A stretch of DNA of 33,319 nt from Pseudoxanthomonas spadix (GCF_003703395.1 NZ_RDQN01000015.1:1-33319), one strand, 5' to 3'; positions 14,497-24,203 are shown, counted from the first letter of the stretch. Notes: generated from the sequence alone by a model not told the origin. Translations and numbers: made by a program.

Positions 14497-15339
14497 TCAG
14501 TCGTCCACACGCGGGCCGGCCATGCGCGCCAGGCGCAGCTGGAACAGCACCTTGGTCACCAGCAGGCGCTCCTCGATCGGCTTGAGCACCAGGTCGTTGG
14601 CGCCGCTTTGCAACAGCTCGGCCTGGTTGTCGCGGTTGCTGTCGCCGGTCATCACCAGGATCGGCAGGCGGCGCTTGCCGTAGCCGAAATCGATGCGCAC
14701 GCGCTGGACGATGTCCACCCCGCTCAGCTCACCCTTCAGGGTCACATCGGTCAGGACCAGATCGAAGCGGTGGGTGGACATGCCCAGCGATTCGGCCGTG
14801 AGCAGGGCGAAGGCGTCCTCGGCGCGCAGCACGTGCACCACTTTCAGGTCATGGCGCTCGAGCATGCGCCGGGTGGTCTCGGCAACCACGCGGCTGTCCT
14901 CCACGTACAGCACGGTCGCCCCGGGCATGGCCTCGGGCTGCACGTAGCCCTGGATGAAGGCGGCCAGGGCCTCGTGGCCCAGCGCCTTGTCGAAATAGTC
15001 GGTGACGAACTCGGTGAAGCGGCGTTGCTCAAGATGCGACTGCGCCTCGCCGGAGACCACGATCACCGGCACGTAGGCCTGGCCGGCGGTCTCGCGCACT
15101 GCGCGGGCCACTTCCAGGCCGGTGCCGTCCTTGAGCGACAGCGCCGTGGTGACCAGGTCGACCGCCCCTTCGGCCAGCGCCTTGCGCGCTTCGGCCAGGG
15201 TGGCACAACCGACCACCTGGACCTGCGGCAGCTCGCGCCTGAGCACATCGCCGATCAGCTTGCGCACCATTCTTGAGCCGTCCACGACCATGACCCGGGG
15301 CGTCTGACTGATCAGGTGGCGCAGGTCGTGTGGAGGCAT
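14497..15339 (-). CDS. Tandem-receiver response regulator with inactive first receiver
   Basis: A 280-residue protein made of two CheY-like receiver domains and no recognisable output domain. Receiver 1 (about 14-135) reads VMVVDGSRMVRK, DLVTTALSLKDG, VVSGEA and YFDKAL: one of the acidic pair is Gly21 and the phospho-acceptor position is Ala66. Receiver 2 (about 142-272) is complete: YVEDSR (E147/D148), LVLTDV (D198), VMTGD (T231) and LVLKPI (K253). The start MPPHDLRHL is set because the frame upstream overlaps ftsX. It lies 19 bases after ftsX and 10 before folB, so it is probably cotranscribed. No histidine kinase is in the window. Confidence 0.88.
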   Translation of the reverse strand: MPPHDLRHLISQTPRVMVVDGSRMVRKLIGDVLRRELPQVQVVGCATLAEARKALAEGAVDLVTTALSLKDGTGLEVARAVRETAGQAYVPVIVVSGEAQSHLEQRRFTEFVTDYFDKALGHEALAAFIQGYVQPEAMPGATVLYVEDSRVVAETTRRMLERHDLKVVHVLRAEDAFALLTAESLGMSTHRFDLVLTDVTLKGELSGVDIVQRVRIDFGYGKRRLPILVMTGDSNRDNQAELLQSGANDLVLKPIEERLLVTKVLFQLRLARMAGPRVDD

Positions 15340-15358
15340 GGCGGGCGGCGAGCTCAGG

Positions 15359-16327
15359 TCAGGTGTCGGTAGGGCGGGTCTGGCGCAGGAAGTGCCCGGT
15401 GACCCACCAGGCCCCGAGCCAGCCGATGAGCAAGGCCGCCACCAATACCAGCCCGGCGCGCACCGGGTCCAGCCCGTCGAGCGCGAAGCGGCTGCCATAG
15501 CTGCGGGCCAGCGCATCCAGCGGCGCGCGCAGGGCAAATCCGGCACCCAGCACCAGGGCCAAAGCCAGCACCCCGGCGCCCAGTCCGTACCAGGCGCCCA
15601 GGTAGATGAAGGGCCGGCGGATGAAGCCATCGGTGGCGCCCAGCAACTGCAGCACGCCGATTTCCTCGCGCCGGGACTGGATGTCCAGGCGCACGGTGTT
15701 GCCCACCACCAGCAGCGCCCCGAGACCGAACAGCGCCGCCAGCACCCACACCAGGCGCGTGCCGAAGCGCAGCCAGCTGTCCAGGCGCTGGCGCCAGAGC
15801 GCATCGTGCTGGACCAGATCGACCTCGGGCAGCTGCTGCAGCTCGGCGGCCAGCGCGGCGTCGTCACCGCTGGGGATCACGATCAGGCGCGCCGGCAACG
15901 GGTTGTCCTCCAGCGCATCGATGGCCGCCTCCAGGCCGCTGAGCTTGCGGAACTCGGCCAGGCCTTGTTCCGGCGTGCGCAACTGGACGCTGGCCACGTC
16001 GCCGTGGCCGCGCAGCCGGGCGGCCAGCGCCTGGGCGCGCGCGGCCGAGGTGTCGGTCTTCAGGAACACATCGATCTGGCGCGAGGCCTGCACGGTGCCG
16101 GTCAAATGCTGCACGTTGACCAGCGCCAGCCACAGTCCCAGCGGCAGGGCGAAGGCCACCGCCATCACCCCGATGGTCAGCGCCGTGGACCACGGCCGGC
16201 GCAAGGCGCGGCCCAGGCTGGAGACGAAACTGTAGAGGTGCTGGTCCAGCCAGATCCCCAGGCCCGAGCGCGGGCCGGGCGCGGCCTGGTTGGTCTGGAT
16301 CCTGGGAGCGGGGGCCGGCGCGCTCAT
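15359..16327 (-). CDS. ftsX: Cell division protein FtsX
   Basis: A 322-residue inner-membrane partner of FtsE in the divisome; FtsEX links septal ring constriction to peptidoglycan hydrolase activation. A Pro/Ala-rich cytoplasmic N-tail (1-25) is followed by TM1 (about 46-70), a periplasmic domain (about 71-200, with IDVFLKTDTSAARAQALAARL and SGLEAAIDALEDNPLPA), and three further TM helices at the C-terminus. DIQSRREEIGVLQLLGATDGFI is the typical FtsX/MacB-type coupling segment (RREEIGVLQLLGA). It follows ftsE by 37 bases. In many gammaproteobacteria rpoH comes next; here a response regulator and pterin genes do. Confidence 0.94.
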   Translation of the reverse strand: MSAPAPAPRIQTNQAAPGPRSGLGIWLDQHLYSFVSSLGRALRRPWSTALTIGVMAVAFALPLGLWLALVNVQHLTGTVQASRQIDVFLKTDTSAARAQALAARLRGHGDVASVQLRTPEQGLAEFRKLSGLEAAIDALEDNPLPARLIVIPSGDDAALAAELQQLPEVDLVQHDALWRQRLDSWLRFGTRLVWVLAALFGLGALLVVGNTVRLDIQSRREEIGVLQLLGATDGFIRRPFIYLGAWYGLGAGVLALALVLGAGFALRAPLDALARSYGSRFALDGLDPVRAGLVLVAALLIGWLGAWWVTGHFLRQTRPTDT

Positions 16328-16364
16328 GGGTGGGACGCCGCTGTCGATGCGCAGGTCATGACGG

Positions 16365-17051
16365 TCATTCGGCCAGATCGTCGGGGTTGATGTCGTCCAT
16401 CAGCCGGCCGTGGTCCAGGATCAGCACGCGCTTGCGCATGCGCTTGATCAGGGCCAGGTCGTGGCTGACCACCAGCACCGAGGTGCCGCGCTCGGGCATC
16501 GAGGCGAACAGCGACATGATTTCCGCGGCCAGGGTCGGGTCCAGGTTGCCGGTCGGCTCGTCGGCCACCAGCAGCTGCGGCTCGGACACGATCGCCCGGG
16601 CGATGCCCACCCGCTGCTGCTCGCCGGCCGAGAGCTGGGTGGGCAGCGCGCGCTCGCGATGGCCCAGTCCCAGGCGGGTCAGCACCTCGCGCACGCGCTT
16701 GCCGATCTCGCCGCGGCGCTCGCCGCGCAGGATCAGCGGCAGGGCCACGTTTTCGGCCACGGTGCGATCGGTGAGCAGGCGGTGGTCCTGGTAGACCGCG
16801 CCGACATGCCGGCGATGCAGCGCGATCCTGCCGCCGCGCACCTTGAGCAGGTTGCGGCCGCCGAACACCACCGCGCCGCGGCTGGGCCGCTCGCTCAGGT
16901 GGACCAGCTTGAGCAGGGTGCTCTTGCCGGCGCCGGAGTGGCCGGTGACGAACAGCATCTCGCCTTCGGCCACCTCGAAGCTCACCTCGGACAGGGCCTG
17001 GTGGCCGCCGGGATACTGCTTGCTGACGTTTTCGAAGCGCAGGACGGTCAT
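16365..17051 (-). CDS. ftsE: Cell division ATP-binding protein FtsE
   Basis: A 228-residue ABC-type ATPase. Walker A is GHSGAGKST (37-45), the Q-loop is VGAVYQDHRLL, the signature is LSAGEQQRVGIARAI, Walker B is LLVADEPTGNLDP, and the switch histidine is in VVSHDLALI. LLTDRTVAENVALPL is FtsE-specific. Length is slightly above E. coli FtsE (222). It is the first gene of a compact minus-strand unit running through ftsX, the response regulator, folB and the folK-like gene. The 155-base gap to rhlB upstream should carry its promoter; none stands out. Confidence 0.95.
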   Translation of the reverse strand: MTVLRFENVSKQYPGGHQALSEVSFEVAEGEMLFVTGHSGAGKSTLLKLVHLSERPSRGAVVFGGRNLLKVRGGRIALHRRHVGAVYQDHRLLTDRTVAENVALPLILRGERRGEIGKRVREVLTRLGLGHRERALPTQLSAGEQQRVGIARAIVSEPQLLVADEPTGNLDPTLAAEIMSLFASMPERGTSVLVVSHDLALIKRMRKRVLILDHGRLMDDINPDDLAE

Positions 17052-17206
17052 GGGCGGCGATTATGCCTATCGCCTCGTGAGCGGTGGGCGGCGATGGCCA
17101 CCCTCGACGCCATCCAGCCGGCACCCGGCCAACCCACCGCGCGCCGCCTGCAACGAAAACGGGCCGCCCGATGCGACCGGCTCGCTGCGGCCATCGCGGC
17201 GGTCGA

Positions 17207-19000
17207 TCAGCCGCCGACCAGCGACTTGATCTTGCGGCCCAGGCGGGTCAGGAACGAGTCGTTGGGATGGGCGGCCGGGGCCTGGTCCGGGCGCGCCTTC
17301 GGCGGCACGGCCCCGCCGGCGCGCGGCGGATGCGCGGCCGCGGTGGCATCGCCCTGGCCGTTGCCGGTGCTGGCGACCTTGGGCGTGGCACCCTCGCCCT
17401 CGAGCGGGCGGCCATGGCGACGACGACGACGCTTGCGCGCCGGCTTGTCACCCTGCGGCGCCTGCGGATCGGCCACCACGCCCGCAGCAGGCGCTGGTGT
17501 GGCGATCGGTTCGCTGCCGGCGACGACCGGCGGATCAGCCACTGGCGGCGCCGGGGCGTCCGAGGCAGCCACCGGTTCAGTGCGCGGACGGCGCGGCGCA
17601 CGCGCAGGCCGGCTGCCCGCCGCCTCGCCCGCATGCCCCGCGCTGCGGCTGCCTTCGCGCGGGCCACTGCGGCCACCGCCCGCGCCTGCGGACGAACGCC
17701 CGCCGCCGCGACGCGCCTCGTCGGCGGCCTTCTGCTCGCGCGCCTGGCGGAAGATCGCGCTGACGCTCTCGGTCTCCTCGCCCGCTTCGACCGGCGCCAG
17801 CGGCGCGCGTTCGGGACGCGGCAGCGGGGTCAGCAGCTCGGCGGTGACCGGTTCGACCGGGATCTTCTGCTCGATGTAGGCCTCGATGTCCGGCAGGCTC
17901 ATCGCATAGCGCTCGCAGGCAAAGCTGATCGCGTCGCCCTCGGCGCCCAGGCGCGCGGTGCGGCCGATGCGGTGCACGTAGTCTTCGGCATCGAACGGCA
18001 GGTCGAAGTTGTAGACGTGGCTGACGCCATCGATGTGCAGGCCGCGCGCGGCCACGTCGGTGGCCACCAGCAGCTCGAGCCGGCCGGCCTGGAACTGCTT
18101 GAGCAGGGTCTCGCGCTTTTTCTGCGGGACATCGCCGGACAGCACGCCGACCCGGTAGCCGGCCTTCTCCAGCGCCCGGGCCACCCGCTCGACGAAGGCC
18201 TTGGTGTTGACGAACACCATCGTGCGCGCGCCTTCGCTGCGCGAGAGCAGGCCGATCAGCAGCGGGATCTTCTCCTCGTCGGCCGGCAGGTACAGGCGCT
18301 GGCGCACGCGCGCGGCGGTGATGGTCTCGGTTTCCACGACCAGCTTTTCCGGCTCGTTCATGTGCTCGTAGGCCAGCTCCAGCACCCGGTGGCTCAAGGT
18401 GGCGCTGAACAGCAGGGTCTGGCGGGTGGTGCGCTCGGGCATGCGCCGCAGCAGGAAGCGGATGTCCTTGATGAACCCCAGGTCGAACATGCGGTCGGCT
18501 TCATCCATCACGCAGATCTCGCAGGCGTGCAGGGACACGACCTTGTGCTGCTTGACGTAGTCGATCAGGCGGCCCGGGGTGGCGATGATCACATCCACGC
18601 CCTGCTGCAGCAGCTCGCGCTGCCTGTCGTAGTCCACCCCGCCATAGATCAGCGCAAAGCGCAGCCCCAGGGCGTCGCCGAACTTCATCGCGTCCTTGTG
18701 GATCTGGATGGCCAGCTCGCGGGTCGGGGCCATGATCAGCGCACGCGGGTCTTCCGGCTTGCGATCGGCCAGCGCCGGCCGGGTCAGCAGGCGGTTCATC
18801 ACCGCCACCAGGAACGCCAGGGTCTTGCCGGTGCCGGTCTGGGCCTGGCCGGCGACATCGCGCCCGGCCAGGGCCACCGGCAGGGTCAGCGCCTGGATCG
18901 GGGTGCAGCGGGAGAACCCTGCCGCTTGCAGGCCGGCCAGCAGCGTCGGATGCAGGTCGAAGGTGTCGAAGGTGATGTCGGTGAGGGGTTTGTCGCTCAT
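17207..19000 (-). CDS. rhlB: DEAD-box ATP-dependent RNA helicase RhlB
   Basis: A 597-residue helicase. The start [18 protein letters not shown] is preceded by AAAGAGA. Motifs in order: Q motif [10 protein letters not shown] (28-37), Walker A QTGTGKT (54-60), PTRELA, TPGRL, DEAD (166-169), SAT (199-201), [11 protein letters not shown] (RhlB-like), ATDVAARG and HRIGRTAR. The core ends near residue 385. The remaining ~210 residues are low-complexity, rich in Ala, Pro, Arg and Gly (for example [18 protein letters not shown]), and end with a conserved-looking [16 protein letters not shown]. coli RhlB is 421 residues, so the tail is long, as is usual in Xanthomonadaceae. Divergent from trxA-rho, an arrangement shared with E. 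coli. Confidence 0.93.
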   Translation of the reverse strand: MSDKPLTDITFDTFDLHPTLLAGLQAAGFSRCTPIQALTLPVALAGRDVAGQAQTGTGKTLAFLVAVMNRLLTRPALADRKPEDPRALIMAPTRELAIQIHKDAMKFGDALGLRFALIYGGVDYDRQRELLQQGVDVIIATPGRLIDYVKQHKVVSLHACEICVMDEADRMFDLGFIKDIRFLLRRMPERTTRQTLLFSATLSHRVLELAYEHMNEPEKLVVETETITAARVRQRLYLPADEEKIPLLIGLLSRSEGARTMVFVNTKAFVERVARALEKAGYRVGVLSGDVPQKKRETLLKQFQAGRLELLVATDVAARGLHIDGVSHVYNFDLPFDAEDYVHRIGRTARLGAEGDAISFACERYAMSLPDIEAYIEQKIPVEPVTAELLTPLPRPERAPLAPVEAGEETESVSAIFRQAREQKAADEARRGGGRSSAGAGGGRSGPREGSRSAGHAGEAAGSRPARAPRRPRTEPVAASDAPAPPVADPPVVAGSEPIATPAPAAGVVADPQAPQGDKPARKRRRRRHGRPLEGEGATPKVASTGNGQGDATAAAHPPRAGGAVPPKARPDQAPAAHPNDSFLTRLGRKIKSLVGG

Positions 19001-19225
19001 GAATTCTCTTTGCGCCACCGCAATGGGGCGGCGGCTGGCTGGGTCAGGGGCGGAGAGGTCCGCTTGCATCGCCGGCAACCCGGTCGCAAACTGGCGACTC
19101 GATGCCGAGTGGCGTGGCCTCGCCCTTGCATGCAGGGCTTTGATCAGGCCGCGAAAGGCCCCATTTTACCGCATCCGGCGGCCATCTTCGGCCCCGCACC
19201 GCGAAAAACCCCCCGGAGACCTTTG

Positions 19226-19567
19226 ATGAGCGACAAGGTGACCCACGTCGGCGATGCCGATTTCGACGCTGCCGTCCTGCAGTCCGATGAACCCGTCCTG
19301 GTGGATTTCTGGGCCGAATGGTGCGGTCCGTGCAAGATGATCGCCCCGGTCCTGGACGAGCTGGCCGACAGCTACAGCGGGCGCCTGAAGATCGTGAAAC
19401 TCAACGTGGACGAGAACCGCGCCACCGCCATCAAGTACCACGTGCGCAATATCCCGCTGTTGCTGCTGTTCAAGGATGGCCAGGTCCAGGCGACCCAGGT
19501 CGGCGCCGTCGGCAAGGGCCAGCTGACCCAGCTGATCGACAAGACCATCGGCGCCGCGGCCGCCTGA
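19226..19567 (+). CDS. trxA: Thioredoxin 1
   Basis: A 113-residue cytoplasmic dithiol reductant. The active site WCGPC is at 32-36 inside [17 protein letters not shown], and the cis-proline is P77. The residue after it is Leu (NIPLLLLF), where most thioredoxins have Thr; this may tune substrate contact. GGAGA sits at proper distance before the ATG. It lies between rhlB (divergent) and rho (downstream, 226-base gap), the same rhlB-trxA-rho order as in E. coli. Confidence 0.95.
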   Translation: MSDKVTHVGDADFDAAVLQSDEPVLVDFWAEWCGPCKMIAPVLDELADSYSGRLKIVKLNVDENRATAIKYHVRNIPLLLLFKDGQVQATQVGAVGKGQLTQLIDKTIGAAAA

Positions 19568-19640
19568 AAGCGCCGCCCGGGCAGGCCGGCGCGGCGCGCC
19601 GGCGTGTCTGAATCCGTTGCAACCCCTGGCCGGAGCGCGC

Positions 19641-19669
19641 TTGAAGCCGCTCCGGCACAGTGATAGTGT
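19641..19669 (+). promoter_or_regulatory. Candidate promoter in the rho leader
   Basis: TTGAAG (19641-19646) and TAGTGT (19664-19669) each match four of six sigma-70 consensus bases with a 17-base spacer. They lie in the 226-base trxA-rho gap, leaving a leader of about 115 bases before the rho start. A leader of this kind would fit the known autoregulation of rho by premature termination in other bacteria. Weak pattern evidence. Confidence 0.3.
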
Positions 19670-19793
19670 CAGTGCCATCCGGCGCGCGGGGATCTCGCGC
19701 CGCACCCTTCTGCAGTACCACTTCCCAGTCACTCCAGCCGCCCGCCCCTTTGAGTCGCCGGCCGCTCGCAACCTCTCAGTGAGGAATCGCACT

Positions 19794-21641
19794 TTGTCCG
19801 ACAGTAACGAAACCGGCGCCGCAATCGCCGAGAAGCGCGTGCGCAAGCCGCGCGTCGCCAAGACCGCCACCGCCAAGGGCGATGCCGGCGCGCCGCAGGC
19901 CAACCTGGCCCTCGACTCCACTCCCGCCACACCGCGTGCGCCCAAGCCGGCAGCGGAAAGCTTCGCGCCCGCAGCGCCTGCGCCTGCCCCGGCCGCAGCC
20001 CCGCCCCCGGCCCCCTCTCCGCCCGCAGCGCAGCCGCCGCGCCAGGAGGCGCCGCGCAATGACGCCGGCAACGACAACGGCCCGGCCGGCCACGGCAACC
20101 CGCCGCAGCAACCTGGCGGCGGCAACCAGGAAGGCAGCAACCCGCGCCTGCAGCAGCACAACGGCCAGCCGCAGGGCCAGGGCCAGAACCCGAACAACAA
20201 CCGCCGCGAGCGCTTCCGCAATCGCCGCGACCGTGAGCGCGGTGGTGGCGGCGGCGGCGGTAGTGGCGGCGGCAACCGCGGCGAGCGATTTGGCGGCAAC
20301 GGCGACGGCTTTCCGGCCGACGGCGCCAACGAGAACTTCGTCCCGCGCCCGCATCCGCAGGTGCCCGAAGGCTTCCCGCAGTATTCGCTGAGCGACCTCA
20401 AGCGCATGCCGGCCTTCAAGCTGCTGGACATCGCCGACCAGCTGCAGATCCAGGAAGGCGTGGCCCGGGCCCGCAAGCAGGACGTGATCTTCGCCCTGCT
20501 CAAGGTGCTGACCCGCCATGGCGAAGGCGTCGCCGCCGACGGCGTGCTGGAGATCCTGCCCGACGGCTTTGGCTTCCTGCGCGCGGCCGAGGCCAGCTAT
20601 CTGGCCGGCCCGGACGACACCTACATCTCGCCCAGCCAGATCCGCCGCTTCAACCTGCGCACCGGCGATCACCTCTCCGGCCGCATCCGCTTCCCCAAGG
20701 ACGGCGAGCGCTACTTCGCCCTGTCGATCGTGGACACCATCAACGGTGAGCCGATCGAGGCCAGCAAGGGCAAGGTCCTGTTCGAGAACCTGACCCCGCT
20801 GTTCCCGCGCAAGCGCTTCACGCTCGAGCGCGGCAATGGCTCCTCGGAGGACATTTCCGGGCGCATCCTCGACCTGATGGCGCCGCAGGGCAAGGGTCAG
20901 CGCGCGCTGATCGTGTCCCCGCCCAAGGCCGGCAAGACCATGCTGATGCAGCAGGTGGCCACCGCCATCACCACCAATCATCCCGACGTGCACATGATCG
21001 TGCTGCTGATCGACGAGCGTCCGGAAGAAGTGACCGAGATGCAGCGCACCGTGCGCGGCGAGGTCATCAGCTCGACCTTCGACGAACCGGCCGCGCGCCA
21101 CGTGCAGGTCGCCGAGATGGTGATCGAGCGCGCCAAGCGCCTGGTCGAGCACAAGAAGGACGTGGTGATCCTGCTCGACTCGATCACCCGCCTGGCCCGC
21201 GCCTACAACAACGTGGTGCCGTCCTCGGGCAAGGTCCTGACCGGCGGCGTGGATGCCAACGCCCTGCATCGTCCCAAGCGCTTCTTTGGCGCTGCGCGCA
21301 ACGTCGAGGAAGGTGGAAGCCTGACCATCATCGCCACCGCGCTGGTGGAGACCGGCAGCAAGATGGACGAGGTGATCTACGAGGAGTTCAAGGGCACCGG
21401 CAACTCCGAAGTGCACCTGAACCGCCGCATCGCCGAAAAGCGCGTCTACCCGGCCATCGACATCAACCGCTCGGGTACCCGCCGCGAGGACCTGCTGATC
21501 GAGCCGGAGCTGCTGCAGAAGATCTGGATCCTGCGCAAGCTGCTGCACCCGATGGACGAGATCGCCGCGATGGAGTTCATGCTGGACAAGATGAAGAACA
21601 CCAAGTCCAACGACGAGTTCTTCAGTTCGATGAAGCGGTAA
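19794..21641 (+). CDS. rho: Transcription termination factor Rho, with long disordered N-terminal region
   Basis: The hexameric RNA helicase that ends transcription. The start is taken as the TTG at 19794 (reads [18 protein letters not shown]), preceded by GAGGA eight bases upstream; the frame is open further up but without an ATG near a ribosome-binding site. This gives 615 residues against 419 in E. coli. Residues about 1-195 are low-complexity: basic, then Ala/Pro-rich, then Asn/Gln/Gly-rich, then Arg-rich with a polyglycine run. The Rho N-terminal domain begins near 198 ([16 protein letters not shown]), the cold-shock-like RNA-binding site follows (DGFGFLR), Walker A is at about 376-382 (PPKAGKT), and the Q/R loops ([10 protein letters not shown]) are intact. 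A strong terminator follows. Confidence 0.95.
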   Translation: MSDSNETGAAIAEKRVRKPRVAKTATAKGDAGAPQANLALDSTPATPRAPKPAAESFAPAAPAPAPAAAPPPAPSPPAAQPPRQEAPRNDAGNDNGPAGHGNPPQQPGGGNQEGSNPRLQQHNGQPQGQGQNPNNNRRERFRNRRDRERGGGGGGGSGGGNRGERFGGNGDGFPADGANENFVPRPHPQVPEGFPQYSLSDLKRMPAFKLLDIADQLQIQEGVARARKQDVIFALLKVLTRHGEGVAADGVLEILPDGFGFLRAAEASYLAGPDDTYISPSQIRRFNLRTGDHLSGRIRFPKDGERYFALSIVDTINGEPIEASKGKVLFENLTPLFPRKRFTLERGNGSSEDISGRILDLMAPQGKGQRALIVSPPKAGKTMLMQQVATAITTNHPDVHMIVLLIDERPEEVTEMQRTVRGEVISSTFDEPAARHVQVAEMVIERAKRLVEHKKDVVILLDSITRLARAYNNVVPSSGKVLTGGVDANALHRPKRFFGAARNVEEGGSLTIIATALVETGSKMDEVIYEEFKGTGNSEVHLNRRIAEKRVYPAIDINRSGTRREDLLIEPELLQKIWILRKLLHPMDEIAAMEFMLDKMKNTKSNDEFFSSMKR

Positions 21642-21693
21642 AGCCTGCAGCCGCTTTCTGCAGCAAACCCGGCAAGCCCCGCAATCTGGACTG

Positions 21694-21736
21694 CACCCCG
21701 GAAGTTGGACGCCCATCCAACCTCCGGGGTGTTTTT
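21694..21736 (+). terminator. Rho-independent terminator after rho
   Basis: CACCCCGGAAGTTGGA (21694-21709) pairs with TCCAACCTCCGGGGTG (21716-21731) with one mismatch around a six-base loop, and TTTTT follows at 21732-21736. It is the clearest intrinsic terminator in the window, and it is logical that the Rho gene itself is closed by a Rho-independent signal. Confidence 0.88.
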
Positions 21737-21871
21737 CATGGCGGAGCTTCTTGCTTGGTGTCATGCGGGTTCAGCACGACCGGCGCTTGTGCGCTGATGA
21801 CCTCGATCGAGCACGCTGCCGGGCCTGGCTTGCCCGAGGCCGCATAATGCGGCCTGGCTGAGGAGTGTCCG

Positions 21872-23695
21872 ATGCACGGCGGCGGTCTGGAAATTGCCCT
21901 GGTGTTCCTGTTGGCCGGCGTGCTCGCGGTGCCGGTGTTCAAGCGCTTCGGGCTGGGCGCGGTGCTGGCCTATCTGGTGGCCGGGGCGGTGCTGGGGCCC
22001 GACGGCCTGGGCCTGGTGCGCGATACCGGGCGGATCCTCAACGCGTCGGAAGTGGGCGTGGTGATGCTGCTGTTCGTGATCGGGCTGGAGCTCTCGCCGG
22101 CACGCCTGAAGGTGATGCGCAAGCCGGTGTTCGGCACCGGTGGGCTGCAGGTGCTGCTGAGCACCGTGCTGCTGGGCGGGATCTGCCTGGGCCTGGGCCT
22201 GCCCTGGAGGACCGCGCTGGTGGTGGGCATGGGCCTGGCGCTGTCCTCCACCGCGGTCAGCCTGCAGCTGCTGTCCGAGCGCAAGGAACTGACCAGCGAC
22301 TACGGGCGTGCCGGCTTTGCGGTGCTGCTGTTTCAGGACCTGGCGGCGATCCCGCTGCTGGCGGCGATCCCGCTGCTGGGCGGGGCCAAGAACCAGACCC
22401 TGACCTGGCCGGCGGCCCTGCACGCCGTGGGCGCGATCGTGGTCGTGGTCGTGGGTGGACGGCTGCTGTTGCACCATCTGTTCCGCGCGGTGGCCCGCAC
22501 CGCCATGCCCGAGGTGTTCACCGCCGCCGCGCTGCTGGTGGTGCTGGGAAGCGCGTGGTTCCTGCAGCTGGCCGGGCTGAGCGCCGGGCTGGGCGCATTC
22601 CTGGCCGGGGTGCTGCTGTCCGATTCGGAATTCCGCCACGAGCTGGAATCACAGATCGAGCCGTTCAAGAGCCTGCTGCTGGGCCTGTTCTTCATCTCGG
22701 TGGGCATGAGCATCGACCTGGACCGGATCCGCGCCGAGCCGCAGATCATCGCCGCCGGGGTGGTGGCACTGCTGCTGGTCAAGATGGGCGTACTGGTCGC
22801 ACTGGGACGCTGGCAGCAGAAGATGAGCTGGCGTTCGGCGCTGAAGCTGGGCGGGGTGCTGTGGCTGGGCGGCGAATTCGCCTTCGTGGTGTTCAACCAG
22901 GCCCAGCAGGCCGACCTGCTCAGCATCAGGCACCATGACCGGCTGGTGGCGATGGTGGGCCTGTCGATGGCGGCCACGCCGCTGTTGCTGATCGCCGCCG
23001 GCCGCTGGCTGGACCATGCACCGGCGGCCGCGCAGACCCGCGCCTTCGACGAGGTCGACGACCAGCAGCCGCAGGTGCTGATCGCCGGCATGGGCCGCTT
23101 CGGCCAGATCGTGGCGCGCCTGCTGACCGCACAGCGGCTGCCGTTCGTGGCCCTGGAACACAGCCCGGAGACGGTGGACGCCCTGCGCCGGTTCGGCAAC
23201 GCGCGGCTGTTCTATGGCGATCCCACCCGCCCGGAGCTGCTGCGCGCGGCCGGGGCGCAGCACTGCAAGGTGTTCGTGGTGGCCATCGATGATCCGGATA
23301 CCAACATCAAGGCCACGCGCCTGATCCGGCGCATGTATCCCACCGCCACGGTGCTCTCGCGTGCGCGCAACCGCCAGCATGCCTGGCGCCTGATGGACCT
23401 GGGCGCCGAGCCGTTCCGCGAGACCTTCGGCTCCAGCCTGGAGATGGGCGAGCGGACATTGACCGCGCTGGGGATCGCCCCGGACACCGCTGCAGCGCAC
23501 GCCAGGCAGTTCCGCGCGCACGACGAAAAACTCTTGCGCGAGCAATACCTGATCTATGACGACGAGGCAGCCCTGCTGCAGAGCACCCGCGATGCACGCC
23601 GTGACCTGGAGAGGCTCTTTGCCGCCGATATCTCCGGCGACGACGGCATCGTCCGCGACGGCCTGTCGGCCGAGCCGCCTGTGAGGCCATCGTGA
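21872..23695 (+). CDS. Kef-type K+/H+ antiporter (CPA2 family, with TrkA-N domain)
   Basis: A 607-residue inner-membrane transporter. The start has GAGGAG seven bases upstream. The first ~385 residues contain about twelve hydrophobic helices, with family segments VFKRFGLGAVLAYLVAGAVLGP (in part FGLGAVLAYLVAGAVLGP), LLFVIGLEL, LSSTAVSLQLL, LLFQDLAAIPLL and LSAGLGAFLAGVLLSDSEFRHELE. From about 398 a TrkA-N/RCK domain starts with VLIAGMGRFGQIVARLL and contains FYGDPTRPELL, VVAIDDPDTN and SRARNRQHAWRLMDLGAE, all typical of KefB/KefC. Glutathione-gated K+ efflux protecting from electrophiles is the family role. No KefF/KefG ancillary gene is adjacent. Confidence 0.92.
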   Translation: MHGGGLEIALVFLLAGVLAVPVFKRFGLGAVLAYLVAGAVLGPDGLGLVRDTGRILNASEVGVVMLLFVIGLELSPARLKVMRKPVFGTGGLQVLLSTVLLGGICLGLGLPWRTALVVGMGLALSSTAVSLQLLSERKELTSDYGRAGFAVLLFQDLAAIPLLAAIPLLGGAKNQTLTWPAALHAVGAIVVVVVGGRLLLHHLFRAVARTAMPEVFTAAALLVVLGSAWFLQLAGLSAGLGAFLAGVLLSDSEFRHELESQIEPFKSLLLGLFFISVGMSIDLDRIRAEPQIIAAGVVALLLVKMGVLVALGRWQQKMSWRSALKLGGVLWLGGEFAFVVFNQAQQADLLSIRHHDRLVAMVGLSMAATPLLLIAAGRWLDHAPAAAQTRAFDEVDDQQPQVLIAGMGRFGQIVARLLTAQRLPFVALEHSPETVDALRRFGNARLFYGDPTRPELLRAAGAQHCKVFVVAIDDPDTNIKATRLIRRMYPTATVLSRARNRQHAWRLMDLGAEPFRETFGSSLEMGERTLTALGIAPDTAAAHARQFRAHDEKLLREQYLIYDDEAALLQSTRDARRDLERLFAADISGDDGIVRDGLSAEPPVRPS

Positions 23696-23739
23696 CCCCG
23701 TGTGGCCTGCGCATCCGCTGCGGCGCGGGCCGCCTTGTC

Positions 23740-23762
23740 TCACCTGCGACCGGCTCAGGTGA
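23740..23762. other. Hairpin between convergent genes
   Basis: TCACCTG (23740-23746) and CAGGTGA (23756-23762) are perfect inverted repeats around a nine-base loop in the 115-base space between the convergent kef-like and csaA genes. No T-tract accompanies it, so a terminator role is only possible. Confidence 0.35.
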
Positions 23763-23810
23763 CGGCGCGACGACCGGCCGGGCTGGGCCGCGCCGGCAAT
23801 CGCACGCGCT

Positions 23811-24164
23811 TCAGCCCAGGCGCGCGCCGTTGGGCACCGGTCGTTCCAGCGTGGTCAGCACCACCCCGGCGTCGGTGTAGGCACCGGTCAGCAGGAACTG
23901 CGAGCGGAACGGGCCGATCTGTTTTTCCGGGAAGTTGATGACCGCCACGATCTGCCTGCCCACCAGATCCTCGGGGGTGTAGAGCTCGGTGATCTGGGCG
24001 CTGGTCTTGCGCTGGCCGTACGGGCCGAAATCGGCCCAGACCTGGTAGGCCGGCTTGCGTGCCTGCGCAAACGGCTCGACCCGCAGGATCGTGCCGGCCA
24101 CCAGTTGCACGCGTTCGAATTCGGCCCAGGTCAGCGGGGCGTCGGGGTCATCGCGGTCGGACAT
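23811..24164 (-). CDS. csaA: CsaA-like tRNA-binding domain protein
   Basis: A 117-residue protein with one EMAP-II/OB-fold tRNA-binding domain. Segments [57 protein letters not shown] and [12 protein letters not shown] align clearly with B. subtilis CsaA, which has been described as a chaperone/secretion-related and tRNA-binding dimer. The start [13 protein letters not shown] is chosen because the extra upstream residues of the frame are not conserved. It lies 39 bases after the ankyrin gene on the same strand and probably belongs to its transcript. Confidence 0.9.
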   Translation of the reverse strand: MSDRDDPDAPLTWAEFERVQLVAGTILRVEPFAQARKPAYQVWADFGPYGQRKTSAQITELYTPEDLVGRQIVAVINFPEKQIGPFRSQFLLTGAYTDAGVVLTTLERPVPNGARLG

Positions 24165-24203
24165 GGCCAGGGCTCGTGCAGGGTGCGCGCAGAGGGTCAA
24201 CGG

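Noticed and set aside
15340..15867. N-terminal extension of the response regulator into ftsX
   Set aside because: The extra residues are an out-of-frame reading of ftsX. The receiver domain begins right after the ATG at 15339.
17084..19225. Long N-terminal extension of the thioredoxin frame
   Set aside because: The open frame runs antisense through rhlB. Thioredoxin homology begins at the ATG at 19226, which has a good ribosome-binding site.
20241..20280. GGC-rich tract in rho as a possible unstable repeat
   Set aside because: It is in frame and encodes a glycine run in a disordered region; there is no sign of frame disruption.
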